From IMG/VR virus record IMGVR_UViG_3300046010_015469, positions 1 to 22,808 of that record: 22,808 bases of DNA; one strand, written 5' to 3'. Source of the stretch: a virus. Shown in pieces: positions 5,975 to 12,746 of the stretch (position 1 is the first letter of the stretch; each line of letters begins with the position of its first letter). The notes under the pieces were generated by a model. It saw only the letters and a list, made by a program, of their open reading frames with translations, had not been told where the DNA came from and did not search any database. A program made the position numbers and the translations under genes.

Positions 5975-8728
5975 TCAACCCCAATCGGTGTCCTCCCAAT
6001 CTCCGTAGTCCTGCGTAGAACCGGGGGTCCCATATATCTCCGAGGCCGTGTCCAAAACCTCCGGCGGTTTTTCCGAAACCGCTGTGCTGGAGAGGGTTTC
6101 AGCCTCGGAGGTTTTGGACAACCCCTCCGTGTGTCCGAAACTGTCCGAAACCTCTAGGGGCATTTCGGCAGCGTTTTCCACAAAAGTTTCCACAGGCAGC
6201 TCGGTCTCATGCGTCGCAGCTGAGACTGTGCCTTGCTGAACTGTTTCGACCTCGGAGGTTTTGGACATTTTGGGGTTTTGGACAATTTCGTCTGTACCCT
6301 GTCCAAAACCCAAATCCCTTCCAGCACAAGGAGTTCCAAAGAAAGAAGGAGGGTTTTGGACACTCCGACCCTCGTATATAGGGGCTTTGACTGAAAAACC
6401 CACCTGGGGTCTCCCACCTTTAGGTCCCGTCTGTCTCACTTGGGTTTCCTCTACGAGGCCGGCAACAACCCACCGCTGCGCCCACCGCTTAACCGTCTTC
6501 TCACTGACGATCGTCCCTGGTCCCCTACGCCCTGCCAGCCGGCTATTGAGCGCGTAGCGCAGCTCCTTAGCTGTCATCGGCGCCTCTGCCTCCTTGAGGA
6601 TCCCGAGAACGATCGTCCGTGGCGTCTCATCGCCCTGCCCACCGTTCTCTCGGGTCACAGTCGGGGTGAGATCCTCAATGCTCAGCGCTTCCTCAATGTC
6701 CTCCTGCACCAGGAAGCGATCCCCACCCCGCATGCCCCGACTCTTGTCGATTTCGAGGATGAGCGCATGATCCCCGTACTGAGCGCGCTCCTCGTCCGTC
6801 AGGTCCTTCAGTTCCCAGGTCTCGTGCACCGCATTCCGCAGCGTGTCTGTGCCGCGGAACTTCGTCCCGTCCTTGGTGTTGTGGTGGATCCACAGAAATG
6901 TCGTCGGTGGGAACGCCGTCCCGTTCTCCCGCGCCAAGCGATACAGCGTGTTCGAGTACTCCTTCTCGTACTCCTTGGCCGCAATCATCGTGCTCACCGA
7001 CGTGAGTGAGTCGACTACCACCAGTACTGGCTTGAGCTCTTGCAGCCACCGCAAGAGCACCCTGTACTGGCTTTGTTGCCACTGCGGTTTGAATCGGAAC
7101 CAGGTATCGGCACCGGTCGAGTCAATCCCCTGCTGATCCAGGTACTCCGCATAGTCCGTCATCGACATGTCGTTGCCGATGAACAGCACATTCCCCGAGA
7201 CCGTCGGCTCGACCGTCAGCCCCCGCACCTTCATCGGCAGCTTCTGGCCCACGATCTTGGCCAGCAGCACGGCAAGGCGTGTCTTACCCATCCCGCCCCT
7301 TGCGTGCAAGAGAATCGAGCTCGGTGCCGACACAAAGTCCGGGATCAGGTAGTCCCGCTGCCCGCGCATCTTCTCCTGCCACTGCGGGTCTTCCTCTACC
7401 TGCTCCTGGTGCAGCAGGAACCGCTCGAGCGCTGACTCCACCTGCGGCCCCGACTTGTACACGTGTGTCAGCCCGGAGTCCCGCACCAGCTCCATCAACT
7501 GGTAATGCGCGAGCTCGGCATTGTCGTACCCGTTGATGATCTTCTCGGCTGCCGTAAAAAACTCCTGCCCCGATAGCCGTTTCAGCGGCGCATCTTTGAT
7601 GGTGACCTCGGTCGCCGTTGCGCACGCCGGGTAGTCGTACCCCAGCTCCACGGCCAGCTCCGCCACATAGGCCTCGAGGGCGGGCCCACTCGGACGCCCA
7701 GCGTGCATGTCCTTGGTGCGGATCTTGTGGACGAAATCGAGCACGTCACCACCTACACCACACGCTTTGCAGTCCCAGCAACCGGTCTCTTCCGCGTACT
7801 GGAATGTCGTCCCGCTCTGCCCCCCGTGCCACGGGCAGCCGCTCATGCGCTGGGGCTTATCTCCACCGCGGCTCTTCCACCCGTACCGGTCAAACACCTC
7901 GTGGTTGAACACCAGATCAGCCAACCGCGGCCGCAGCAGCGACTGCACCTCCTCCTTGAAAAACCACCCACGGATCTGACGTGGCGGGACAGCTGTCTGC
8001 CCCCCGAGCTCGCTCATCACCTCCTTCTGCTCAGCCTCGGACAGCCATTGCACCGGCTTCCGATGTGGGCGCAGCACATCCAGCACCCACTGCGGTGCCG
8101 TCTCTACCTTTCCGCCGTTGTAGTTGAGGAACCGATAGGGCTGTTTTGTTTCCGGGTGTGGTGAGCCAGGGACCACGCTCTGACAGGCGTTGAACCGCAG
8201 CACCACCTCTTCGTAGGCAGCCCCACTGATCGCGTCCACATCACCACCGGCACCCCGGTTTGTATCCCCATGCCCCAGGTGCCACTGCCCATCGTCCGTG
8301 CGCAGGATCAAGGTCTTCACATCCCCGAGCTCGGGAACCAAACGCTTGGGTACCTGATACAGGATCTGCCGACGCCCGGGCTTACCCGAAGTCCACGACA
8401 TGGTCCGCTCCTCGCCATAGACCTCGTACTCTGGCCCTGCCACTTCGCGATAGCGCTGATCGGCGTCAAGCCCATCGATGTCGAGGGCTATGAGTCCCCC
8501 CGAGAACGAACCTGTCACCACACCCAGGCCTACGTATTCCTGCCTGAGCTGGTAGGCCGTCATGCACTCAATCCGCGTCAACGGCTTAGTGCTCCACTCC
8601 TTTACAAAGGTGGCTTTTCCCGCAACTGGCACAAAAGCCCATCCATCTGGAAATACATCACGTCGCAGCAATTCGATAGCTCGCCCTTTTAAGAGATCCG
8701 AGCTATTGCCATTGAGCTCTTTGTCCAT
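5975..8728 (-). CDS. Primase-helicase (archaeo-eukaryotic prim-pol, zinc finger, RecA-fold helicase, winged helix)
   Basis: This is a 917-residue replication protein. Residues ~15-220 resemble the bifunctional primase/polymerase family, with LIALDIDG (Asp83, Asp85) and the S-x-H motif GSPHPE (His191). Residues 298-330 form a CHC2-like zinc site: CPWH (Cys298, His301), CWDCKACG (Cys320, Cys323), then GGDVLDFV. Residues ~455-690 are a RepA/DnaB-like RecA-fold ATPase with Walker A GGMGKT (478-483) and Walker B VLVVVDS (Asp573). Residues ~700-765 form a winged helix (TAKELRYALN, EKTVKRWAQRWVVAGLVEE). Residues ~780-917 are low-complexity, acidic and Ser/Thr-rich. That tail is encoded by DNA that carries nine copies of a short motif. 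It probably primes and unwinds DNA for the polymerase at 3770-5719. A weak promoter lies at 8800-8828. Confidence 0.9.
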   Translation of the reverse strand: MDKELNGNSSDLLKGRAIELLRRDVFPDGWAFVPVAGKATFVKEWSTKPLTRIECMTAYQLRQEYVGLGVVTGSFSGGLIALDIDGLDADQRYREVAGPEYEVYGEERTMSWTSGKPGRRQILYQVPKRLVPELGDVKTLILRTDDGQWHLGHGDTNRGAGGDVDAISGAAYEEVVLRFNACQSVVPGSPHPETKQPYRFLNYNGGKVETAPQWVLDVLRPHRKPVQWLSEAEQKEVMSELGGQTAVPPRQIRGWFFKEEVQSLLRPRLADLVFNHEVFDRYGWKSRGGDKPQRMSGCPWHGGQSGTTFQYAEETGCWDCKACGVGGDVLDFVHKIRTKDMHAGRPSGPALEAYVAELAVELGYDYPACATATEVTIKDAPLKRLSGQEFFTAAEKIINGYDNAELAHYQLMELVRDSGLTHVYKSGPQVESALERFLLHQEQVEEDPQWQEKMRGQRDYLIPDFVSAPSSILLHARGGMGKTRLAVLLAKIVGQKLPMKVRGLTVEPTVSGNVLFIGNDMSMTDYAEYLDQQGIDSTGADTWFRFKPQWQQSQYRVLLRWLQELKPVLVVVDSLTSVSTMIAAKEYEKEYSNTLYRLARENGTAFPPTTFLWIHHNTKDGTKFRGTDTLRNAVHETWELKDLTDEERAQYGDHALILEIDKSRGMRGGDRFLVQEDIEEALSIEDLTPTVTRENGGQGDETPRTIVLGILKEAEAPMTAKELRYALNSRLAGRRGPGTIVSEKTVKRWAQRWVVAGLVEETQVRQTGPKGGRPQVGFSVKAPIYEGRSVQNPPSFFGTPCAGRDLGFGQGTDEIVQNPKMSKTSEVETVQQGTVSAATHETELPVETFVENAAEMPLEVSDSFGHTEGLSKTSEAETLSSTAVSEKPPEVLDTASEIYGTPGSTQDYGDWEDTDWG
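6049..6362. repeat. Cluster of nine TCCRAAAC repeats in both orientations (iteron-like)
   Basis: TCCAAAAC or TCCGAAAC begins at 6051, 6072, 6134, 6144 and 6302. The reverse form GTTTTGGA begins at 6111, 6258, 6275 and 6353. The extended consensus is TGTCCRAAACCYC. An 18-base unit CCTCGGAGGTTTTGGACA is repeated exactly at 6103-6120 and 6250-6267. The copies fall in different reading frames of the primase-helicase tail, being read as SKT, VQN, V-L/S-D/E and FG, so the conserved thing is the DNA and not the peptide. Confidence 0.8.
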
Positions 8729-8757
8729 TACGATTTCAGCAGCAAGTGAAGGCCAAG

Positions 8758-8785
8758 ACCCTCCGCCACAAGCGGGGGGTTTTTT
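8758..8785 (+). terminator. Terminator facing right, between the divergent primase and ssDNA-binding genes
   Basis: ACCCTCCGC (8758-8766) pairs with GCGGGGGGT (8772-8780) around a CACAA loop, followed by Ts to 8785. It works only for rightward transcripts, yet no rightward gene ends here. It lies in the 5' leader region of the leftward primase-helicase. It may stop antisense transcription running through that gene or shield the promoter at 8886. Confidence 0.7.
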
Positions 8786-8799
8786 CTTGACCGTGTTTC

Positions 8800-8828
8800 A
8801 CCGTAACGAGCTACCAGATCCCTGACAA
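8800..8828 (-). promoter_or_regulatory. Possible leftward promoter for the primase-helicase
   Basis: Read on the minus strand, TTGTCA (8828-8823) and TACGGT (8805-8800) are 17 bases apart. The -35 box matches the consensus at five of six positions, the -10 box at three. The start would leave a leader of about 65 bases containing the hairpin at 8758-8780. Weak evidence. Confidence 0.25.
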
Positions 8829-8840
8829 CCCACCGCGGTA

Positions 8841-8854
8841 AGTCTCACGAGACT
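8841..8854. promoter_or_regulatory. Palindromic operator-like site
   Basis: AGTCTC and GAGACT are perfect 6-base arms around AC. It lies 32 bases upstream of the -35 box at 8886. The same AGTCTCA core recurs at other gaps (13490, 13541, 17870, 17879), which suggests a shared protein-binding site. Confidence 0.4.
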
Positions 8855-8885
8855 CACTGATTATTGCGAGTTTTCCTGCAGATCG

Positions 8886-8914
8886 TTGACGAAGTCACGC
8901 CAATCCCGTACGAT
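8886..8914 (+). promoter_or_regulatory. Sigma70-type promoter for the ssDNA-binding gene
   Basis: TTGACG (8886-8891), a 17-base spacer and TACGAT (8909-8914) fit the vegetative consensus well. The start would fall near 8921, giving a leader of about 60 bases before ATG 8982. Confidence 0.6.
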
Positions 8915-8981
8915 CTGCTCACGAGGCCGGGAAACCCCCGACCTCTGGCACATCACCCACTATTTACGGGATTTCGCCCCC

Positions 8982-9515
8982 ATGTCCACGTTCCTTTCAA
9001 AAGTTGCCATCGCGGAGATCTCCAAGGAGTCTTCCGGCGCCGGTCGCTATCTGAACCCCTCCAAGATCACTGACGAAGTCCGAGTGCGCTTCTTCGGTGA
9101 AGGCGCGACAGGTTTCGAGGCCTGGACCACCGACAACAAGCCCATCCGCTGGGAGAGCAAGCCCGAAGAGCTCCCCTCCAATATCCGCCAGCAAGAGGGC
9201 TACCAAACCGTCAAGCGTTTCATCGCCGGTGTGGTCTACGACTACTCCTCTGATGACTTCAAGATCCTGCAGATCACTCAGAAGACTCTGATGGATCAGC
9301 TCTTCAAGTTCATCTCCGACGAAGACTACGGAGACCCCACTGGCTACGACGTAAAGATCGGCAAAACCGGTGAAGGTAAAAAAACCGAATATACCTTAGT
9401 AGCCGCACCTCCTAAGGCTGTCAAAGCTGACCTTCAGGCACGCTTCGATGACCTCACGTGTGACCTGAATCGCCTCTACGACGGTGAGGATCCATTCGCT
9501 GAAGCCTCCGCCTAA
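8982..9515 (+). CDS. Probable phage single-stranded DNA-binding protein
   Basis: This is a 177-residue protein from ATG 8982; an open frame reaching back to 8886 would run through the promoter. The sequence has an OB-fold-like mix of beta segments: VRVRFFGEGATGFEAWTTD (residues ~33-51), VKRFIAGVVYDYSSDDFKIL (77-96) and GYDVKIGKTGEGKKTEYTLV (121-140). It ends in an acidic tip, LYDGEDPFAEA. The strand with GYDVKI.KTG.G..TEY plus the acidic tail is typical of gp32/gp2.5-like phage ssDNA-binding proteins, and similar proteins occur in cyanophages. It should coat ssDNA during replication and contact the polymerase and primase-helicase through the tail. It has its own promoter and terminator, as expected for a protein needed in bulk. 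The family is recognised by pattern only. Confidence 0.65.
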   Translation: MSTFLSKVAIAEISKESSGAGRYLNPSKITDEVRVRFFGEGATGFEAWTTDNKPIRWESKPEELPSNIRQQEGYQTVKRFIAGVVYDYSSDDFKILQITQKTLMDQLFKFISDEDYGDPTGYDVKIGKTGEGKKTEYTLVAAPPKAVKADLQARFDDLTCDLNRLYDGEDPFAEASA

Positions 9516-9523
9516 CAGCCACA

Positions 9524-9547
9524 GGGGAGCTATCTGCTCCCCTTTTT
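9524..9547 (+). terminator. Terminator after the ssDNA-binding gene
   Basis: GGGGAGC (9524-9530) and GCTCCCC (9536-9542) form a perfect 7-bp stem with a TATCT loop and five Ts. It lies only 12 bases before the next start codon (9560), so the downstream operon must depend on read-through or on a promoter inside the ssDNA-binding gene. Confidence 0.85.
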
Positions 9548-9559
9548 ACTTAGTACCTC

Positions 9560-9793
9560 ATGGACACCACACAGCTGCTCGGACGCAACATTCGCTTCCA
9601 TCTCTTCCGCACCCGGCTAACACTGCGCGATGTCGCCGAAGCCTCTGGCATATCCCCCTACTCCCTTGGTCGCATGGCCAGTGGCAAAACCAAGCTGATC
9701 GATCCCAACGTTCTCGCCGATCTCATGCATGTCTTCCACTGCGACGCCAACGCGCTGCTCCTACCCATCGAGGGCGTCCCCTATGACGGCTGA
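9560..9793 (+). CDS. Small Cro/C1-type (XRE) helix-turn-helix regulator
   Basis: This 77-residue protein starts at ATG 9560. Residues ~6-62 form a Cro/C1-type helix-turn-helix domain: LGRNIRFHLFRTRLTLRDVA then EASGISPYSLGRMASGKTKL, with recognition helix near SPYSLGRMASG, followed by NVLADLMHVFHCDANALL. This is the whole protein; there is no cleavage or oligomerisation domain as in large CI repressors. It probably binds an operator as a dimer and could be an early-gene repressor. It heads a seven-gene operon and overlaps the exonuclease start by 11 bases. The terminator just upstream lies in the leader of this gene. The AGTCTCA palindrome at 8841 is one candidate operator, without direct support. 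Confidence 0.8.
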   Translation: MDTTQLLGRNIRFHLFRTRLTLRDVAEASGISPYSLGRMASGKTKLIDPNVLADLMHVFHCDANALLLPIEGVPYDG

Positions 9794-10463
9794 CCTCATC
9801 CGCGGCCTACCCAAGTACGAACCAATCCGCTCCCACGAGAACGGTGAACGCAGCTACTCCACACCACTCGGATCCTGCAGCTCCGTTACCACAATCCTGA
9901 GCGGCACCCGCGATAGCTCCGGCCTGCAAGCTTGGCGCGAGTCCGTCGGTGAAGCCCGCGCAGACTTCATCTGCAACCTCGCCAGCTTCCGCGGCACCCG
10001 CCACCACGACGCTGTCGAGCGCTACCTACTCGACGGCACCGAGCCCGGTTTCGACTTCCTCAACACGCCCTACTGGAACAGCACGCGCAGCTTCCTCGAC
10101 CGCATTCGCCGTCCTCTCGTCTGCGAAGGAGCTATCTACCACCCGCTCCGCTACGCCGGCACGTTCGACTGCATCGCTTATCTAGAGGACGATGGTGAAC
10201 AGCCCTCTTTGCTGGACTGGAAAACAGCCGATAAAGTCCGCAACCCAGCAAAGATGTACGAATACTCGTTGCAAGTTGCTGCTTACACCGCCGCCGCTAA
10301 TTACGTCTACAAACCACAAGGCCTAAATATCACCCGAGCGCTGATCGTCGTAGCTATCCCCGACGAAACCCCTCAAATCGAAGAGCTCTCGCTCCGCAAG
10401 CTCACCCAGTACATGCAGCACTTCGAGGCTCGCATCAAACGCTTCACCCGGTCCCGCGCATGA
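9783..10463 (+). CDS. PD-(D/E)XK (RecB/MGME1-like) exonuclease
   Basis: This is a 226-residue protein from ATG 9783, which overlaps the regulator by 11 bases. The frame is open further upstream, but MTADLIRGLPKYEPI is the natural N-terminus. Motifs of the PD-(D/E)XK/RecB nuclease family appear in order: GTRHHDAVERYL (His74), Glu115, YAGTFDCIAY (Asp129), SLLDWKTAD (Asp145, Lys147) and YSLQVAAYTAA (Gln164, Tyr168). All catalytic positions are present. Such nucleases in cyanophages take the place of T7 gp6 exonuclease; they degrade host DNA and process replication intermediates. The dNMP kinase two genes downstream would recharge the nucleotides that it releases. It overlaps the next gene by ATGA. 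Family assignment is firm, the exact polarity is not. Confidence 0.9.
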   Translation: MTADLIRGLPKYEPIRSHENGERSYSTPLGSCSSVTTILSGTRDSSGLQAWRESVGEARADFICNLASFRGTRHHDAVERYLLDGTEPGFDFLNTPYWNSTRSFLDRIRRPLVCEGAIYHPLRYAGTFDCIAYLEDDGEQPSLLDWKTADKVRNPAKMYEYSLQVAAYTAAANYVYKPQGLNITRALIVVAIPDETPQIEELSLRKLTQYMQHFEARIKRFTRSRA

Positions 10464-10849
10464 GCGAAACCACCCCTATCCACGCTCTGGTCAGCAACGT
10501 CATCGGAGGCTCCCTCCTAGTGCAGCACGCCAACGCGCTGGACATCGATCCCGAGCTGCTCGCTGACCCCAGCAGCCCCGAGTCCTTCGAGCTCTACCGC
10601 AAGCTCACCACGCACCTAGGCCTCGACTTTGAAGTCGCCGCTTCGCACGTTCTGAGCTCCGTGACAGCACTGCTCATCGACGCCGAGATCAAGGACTACA
10701 ACGTCCGCTACCTCGCCACCGCGCTCTGGAAAATACTCGGCGATCCCGCACATAACGGCGACGAACCCCCACCGATCTACAACGAGGCCGCCAAGGCGAT
10801 GTACGCCTGGACCCTGACCCTTCTCCACCCCACTTTTATCCGCCCCTGA
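10460..10849 (+). CDS. Unknown helical protein between exonuclease and dNMP kinase
   Basis: This 129-residue protein starts within the exonuclease stop (ATGA, 10460-10463). It begins MSETTPIHALVSNVIGGSLL and is mostly predicted helix, with hydrophobic stretches such as AASHVLSSVTALLIDAEI and AAKAMYAWTLTLLHPTF. None of these is long or clean enough for a confident membrane span. I do not recognise the family. Its fixed position inside a replication and nucleotide operon, with an overlap upstream and a 2-base gap downstream, suggests a role in DNA metabolism, but nothing in the sequence names one. Confidence 0.7.
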   Translation: MSETTPIHALVSNVIGGSLLVQHANALDIDPELLADPSSPESFELYRKLTTHLGLDFEVAASHVLSSVTALLIDAEIKDYNVRYLATALWKILGDPAHNGDEPPPIYNEAAKAMYAWTLTLLHPTFIRP

Positions 10850-10851
10850 TC

Positions 10852-11463
10852 ATGCTCATCGGTATCTACTCTCCCGCCGCCGGCAGCGGCAAATCTTCCG
10901 TAGCCGACCACCTGGTCACACAGCACGGCTTCACCCACCTCAGCTTTGCCGAACCGCTCAAGTCAATGATCAGCTCGCTGCTCTATGACTTCGGCTATAG
11001 CCCTCAGGACGCGCACCACGCGACCCACGTCGCCAAAACCGCCCCTCTCCCCGAGATCGATGACAACGTCGACGCTCGCCACCTACTCCGCACCCTGGGC
11101 ACCGAGTGGGGCCGCGGCTGCGTCCACCCCGACATATGGCTCCGCTGCTGGACTTCCCGCTACATGCGCCTCCAGCTTCAAGGCATCGAGCGCGTCGTTG
11201 TAGATGACATGCGTTTTCTCAACGAAGCCGCCCTCCTCGATCGCTTCGGCGCCCATCTCTGGAAAGTCACGCGCCCGGGAACCGAGCGCAACACAGACCA
11301 CGCCTCTGAAGGCGGCCTCGACCACCTCCATGCCCTGACTGACCCCGAGAACGATTGTTCCCTCGCCTTCCACCACATCATCGAAAACGACGAATCCCTT
11401 TACGCGCTATACAGCCAAGTAGACGACGTCCTCGCGTTTGATTATTTCTCCGAAGTCATATGA
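10852..11463 (+). CDS. Deoxynucleoside monophosphate kinase (T4 gp1-like)
   Basis: This 203-residue P-loop kinase opens MLIGIYSPAAGSGKSSVADH. The loop is residues 8-15; its usual first Gly is Pro8, while Gly13, Lys14 and Ser15 are kept. Family marks follow: SFAEPLKSMI, then LLRTLGTEWGRG (residues ~78-89), and RVVVDDMRFLNEA (~117-129), matching the D-x-R-F-x-N-E motif of T4-gp1-like dNMP kinases. The enzyme phosphorylates dNMPs to dNDPs, using nucleotides freed by host-DNA breakdown. It follows the exonuclease and the unknown ORF in the same operon, two bases after the latter. Its stop overlaps the start of the next gene. It is full length for the family, and the Pro8 substitution is unlikely to abolish activity. 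Confidence 0.9.
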   Translation: MLIGIYSPAAGSGKSSVADHLVTQHGFTHLSFAEPLKSMISSLLYDFGYSPQDAHHATHVAKTAPLPEIDDNVDARHLLRTLGTEWGRGCVHPDIWLRCWTSRYMRLQLQGIERVVVDDMRFLNEAALLDRFGAHLWKVTRPGTERNTDHASEGGLDHLHALTDPENDCSLAFHHIIENDESLYALYSQVDDVLAFDYFSEVI

Positions 11464-11645
11464 GCTCACTATCCGTAGTCGAATTGCGTGCCCACTCCAC
11501 CAACGTTGAAGACCACATAGCCAGAGTGCTCAACGACTTCAGCGAAATCACTGGAGTAGCCGTCGAAGCTTTAACAATCACCCCAGCTTCCACCGCCGAT
11601 TCCTTCAGCACCACATACTACGTTCAGCTAAAAATCACCCTCTAG
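11460..11645 (+). CDS. Small unknown protein after the dNMP kinase
   Basis: This 61-residue protein has its start overlapping the kinase stop (ATGA, 11460-11463). The product, MSSLSVVELRAHSTNVEDHI and onward, seems to have a helical N-half and a beta C-half ending TTYYVQLKITL. There are no Cys pairs, membrane span or known motif, and I do not recognise it. The TAG stop shares a base with the GTG start of the next gene. The chained overlaps show that it is translated with the kinase and the sigma factor. Amino-acid composition is ordinary for the operon. Confidence 0.6.
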   Translation: MSSLSVVELRAHSTNVEDHIARVLNDFSEITGVAVEALTITPASTADSFSTTYYVQLKITL

Positions 11646-11848
11646 TGGATCAGCATCTCGCCACCGTCCTACCGCAGTACATGCGGCTCGCCTCCAGTGC
11701 ATCTGCCGAAACCATCCGTCGCAACCCCGTCACCGGCCCCTACAGCGAGCTCTACTTCAAGCTCGCTCGCCAGCACGGCCTCACCCACGCCCGAGCCTGG
11801 CTACTCGGCTCACTGGTCCGCGACCTTCACAGCTCCGCTGCTTCTTGA
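11645..11848 (+). CDS. Small helical protein just before the sigma factor
   Basis: This 67-residue protein begins with GTG 11645, overlapping the preceding TAG by one base. The sequence, MDQHLATVLPQYMRLASSAS then RNPVTGPYSELYFKLARQHG, is mainly helical with a basic face. I do not recognise a family. It ends 6 bases before the sigma factor start, so the two are almost certainly co-translated. A partner of the sigma factor, such as an anti-sigma factor, would fit the position, but nothing in the sequence shows this. Confidence 0.6.
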   Translation: MDQHLATVLPQYMRLASSASAETIRRNPVTGPYSELYFKLARQHGLTHARAWLLGSLVRDLHSSAAS

Positions 11849-11854
11849 TCAGCG

Positions 11855-12745
11855 ATGTCGGACCTCATCTCCCAGTACCTCAGTGACATCTCCCGGCATC
11901 CGATCCTCTCGCGCGAAGCCCAGCTCCGTCACGCCTATCGCATCCGCGCATGGGTCGACTACACCCCACCCGGCTCCACCGAGCCCGACCGCTCCGCCGC
12001 CCCCGCTCACATTGCACGCCCCGGCAAGCGCTCCCTGGACATCATGGTGCGAACCAACCTGCGCTTAGTTGTCCACCTCGCCAAGCGCTATCAGAACCGA
12101 GGCCTCGAACTCAGCGATCTGATCCAGGAAGGCAGCCTCGGTCTCATCCGAGGCATCGAGCTCTTTGACCCAACCCGCGGATACGCCTTCAGCACATACA
12201 GCTATTGGTGGATCCGCCAATCTATTTCACGCGCAATCTATAACTCCTCCCGCACAATACGGCTACCAATAAACGTGCAGGATCTTTCTACCAAGATCAA
12301 GCGCGCCATGCACACTCTGACTGCCTCTTACGGCAGACCCCCCTCCATCGATGAGCTCAGCACCGAGCTCGAGCTTCCCCCTGAGCGCATCACCGAGACC
12401 TTGATCAGCTGCACCATTACCAGCTGCACCTCCATTGACGCCCTATGTCAGCTCTCTGATGCCCCCATCTCCGAGGTACTCAGCTCTGACAACCCGACCC
12501 CGTCAGAAAGCCCAGAACTCACCGTATCCCTCATCGAGCGCGAAGAGCTTCTACAAAAAGCCCTCGCGACCCTTGACCCTACGCAACTCCTTGTGGTGCA
12601 AGCGATCCACTTTGAGCAACGCAGCCGCCACGAGCTATCCGACGAGCTCGGTATATCCCGCTATTGCATCTCATCGATCTACAAAAAAGCTATGCACAAG
12701 CTAAGAGTAGAGCTCACTTATAACTGGGATGCGTTTAACGAGTGA
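11855..12745 (+). CDS. RpoD-like sigma factor with diverged -35 recognition helix
   Basis: This is a 296-residue sigma70-family factor of the cyanobacterial group-2/3 size. Region 1.2 is at residues ~3-30 (LISQYLSDISRHPILSREAQ). Region 2 is at ~62-130 (MVRTNLRLVVHLAKRYQNRG, SDLIQEGSLGLIRGIELFDP, FSTYSYWWIRQSISRAI). Region 3 is at ~131-185. Region 4 is at ~230-285. In region 2.4, Gln122 and Ser125 stand for E. coli Gln437 and Thr440, which contact the -10 box, so -10 recognition looks kept. In region 4.2, Arg269 is kept, but the E. coli positions Glu585, Arg588 and Gln589 are Tyr270, Ser273 and Ser274. The factor may direct host RNA polymerase to phage genes with an unusual or absent -35 box. 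It is last in the operon and ends one base from the converging HNH-like gene. Confidence 0.93.
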   Translation: MSDLISQYLSDISRHPILSREAQLRHAYRIRAWVDYTPPGSTEPDRSAAPAHIARPGKRSLDIMVRTNLRLVVHLAKRYQNRGLELSDLIQEGSLGLIRGIELFDPTRGYAFSTYSYWWIRQSISRAIYNSSRTIRLPINVQDLSTKIKRAMHTLTASYGRPPSIDELSTELELPPERITETLISCTITSCTSIDALCQLSDAPISEVLSSDNPTPSESPELTVSLIEREELLQKALATLDPTQLLVVQAIHFEQRSRHELSDELGISRYCISSIYKKAMHKLRVELTYNWDAFNE

Positions 12746-12746
12746 G

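Noticed and set aside
6049-6362. CRISPR-like array
   Set aside because: Repeats are 8-13 bases, face both directions, have irregular spacing and lie within a coding gene.
6440-8164. Long plus-strand frames opposite the primase-helicase (for example 6440-7009 and 7703-8164)
   Set aside because: They are antisense shadows of a clearly conserved protein, with no ribosome site and no recognisable domain.
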